Source: an uncultured Verrucomicrobiota bacterium
Lineage (GTDB): Bacteria > Verrucomicrobiota > Kiritimatiellia > RFP12 > UBA3636
Direction: 5' to 3'
Length of the DNA: 5,889 nucleotides
Assembly: GCA_946534745.1 (NCBI GenBank)
Contig: CAMNDA010000324.1
Span: 1-5,889 of the forward strand
How positions within the stretch are numbered: position 1 is the first letter of the stretch; each line of letters starts with the position of its first letter. This document shows, one piece after another, positions 5,761-5,889 of this stretch. The notes beneath the pieces are model-generated. The model searched no databases, was not told the origin of the DNA, and worked only from the letters and a program-made list of their open reading frames with translations. The position numbers were made by a program, and so were the translations under genes.

Positions 5761-5789
5761 ATTATTGTCACGGCCCGCTTCCGTGTCAA
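5761..5789 (-). promoter_or_regulatory. Sigma70-like promoter of the yihY-xerC operon
   Basis: On the minus strand a perfect TTGACA (5784-5789) is followed after exactly 17 bp by AATAAT (5761-5766), which differs from TATAAT at one base. Transcription should start near 5754, about 33 bases before the ATG at 5721. This is the best promoter in the window, in a locally AT-enriched patch. The leader has no clear Shine-Dalgarno; an A-rich stretch directly precedes the ATG. Confidence 0.7.
5765..5789. promoter_or_regulatory. Dyad overlapping the operon promoter, possible operator
   Basis: TTGTCACGG (5765-5773) and CCGTGTCAA (5781-5789) form 9-bp arms that pair at eight of nine positions around a 7-bp centre. 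The arms cover the -35 box and reach into the -10 box, where a dimeric repressor would block RNA polymerase. No cognate regulator is encoded in the window, so the role is only suggested by position and symmetry. Confidence 0.35.
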
Positions 5790-5816
5790 TCCGGATTTTC
5801 GCCCGTGTGACTCGCC

Positions 5817-5860
5817 AAAGCAAACGCGCCTCCGGCCGAGCCGGGGGCGGCGTTTGCTTT
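5817..5860. terminator. Strong hairpin, probable bidirectional intrinsic terminator
   Basis: AAAGCAAACGC (5817-5827) is the exact reverse complement of GCGTTTGCTTT (5850-5860). Inside, GCC (5828-5830) pairs with GGC (5846-5848) around one bulged G, and CCGGC (5832-5836) pairs with GCCGG (5840-5844) across a 3-base CGA loop. The outer AAA/TTT ends give a short T tract on both strands, as in bidirectional terminators, though three T residues is short. It lies just upstream of the yihY-xerC promoter, so it would insulate that operon from transcription entering from the right of the window. Confidence 0.55.
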
Positions 5861-5889
5861 GTCAGGTTACCCCGCCCCGCGCCCGGGCC

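Noticed and set aside
5722..5823. Upstream TTG start that would lengthen the yihY-like protein by 34 residues
   Set aside because: It would begin inside the hairpin at 5817-5860 and span the TTGACA/AATAAT promoter, so the transcript could not contain it.

Overview
The window is a very GC-rich bacterial chromosome segment (roughly 70% G+C, codons ending mostly in G or C). It carries four complete protein-coding genes and no RNA genes, insertion sequences or CRISPR arrays. The base composition, the leaderless-style promoter in front of one gene and the gene families would suit a high-GC Gram-negative-type lineage such as Acidobacteriota or Myxococcota. The sequence alone does not fix the phylum, so this is only an impression.

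Layout from left to right: (a) 1-350 holds no convincing gene but contains a relatively AT-rich long imperfect palindrome (86-159) and a second hairpin (188-218), both downstream of the S1 gene. (b) 351-1826, minus strand: a five-domain protein of the ribosomal protein S1 family. (c) 1827-1933: a compact divergent promoter region with two back-to-back sigma70-like promoters whose -35 boxes are 5 bp apart. (d) 1934-2836, plus strand: an unrecognised 300-residue protein, probably translated from a nearly leaderless mRNA. (e) 2855-3877 and 3880-5721, both minus strand: a two-gene operon in the order yihY-like membrane protein then XerC/XerD-type tyrosine recombinase, separated by only 2 bp. (f) 5722-5889: a good promoter for that operon (TTGACA, 17 bp, AATAAT) with an overlapping dyad, and a strong hairpin beyond it that resembles a bidirectional terminator.

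The most unusual part is the yihY-like gene. Between its first and second membrane segments it carries an insert of about 100 codons made largely of two repeat families: three tandem copies of a 48-bp unit (5035-5178, 16 residues each) and 4.4 copies of a 7-bp unit ATGCTGA (4951-4981). The 48-bp repeat preserves the frame, but the 7-bp unit does not. Loss of one copy would stop translation about 13 codons downstream. Gain of one copy would move the ribosome into the frame of the downstream recombinase gene, which has no stop codon all the way to the end of that gene. This makes the locus a candidate slippage-controlled switch coupling a membrane protein to a site-specific recombinase. That reading is an inference and needs comparison between strains or reads.

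The S1-like protein is a translation or RNA-binding factor, XerC/D-type enzymes resolve chromosome dimers, and the YihY family is membrane-embedded with no settled function. I see no single pathway linking all four genes.
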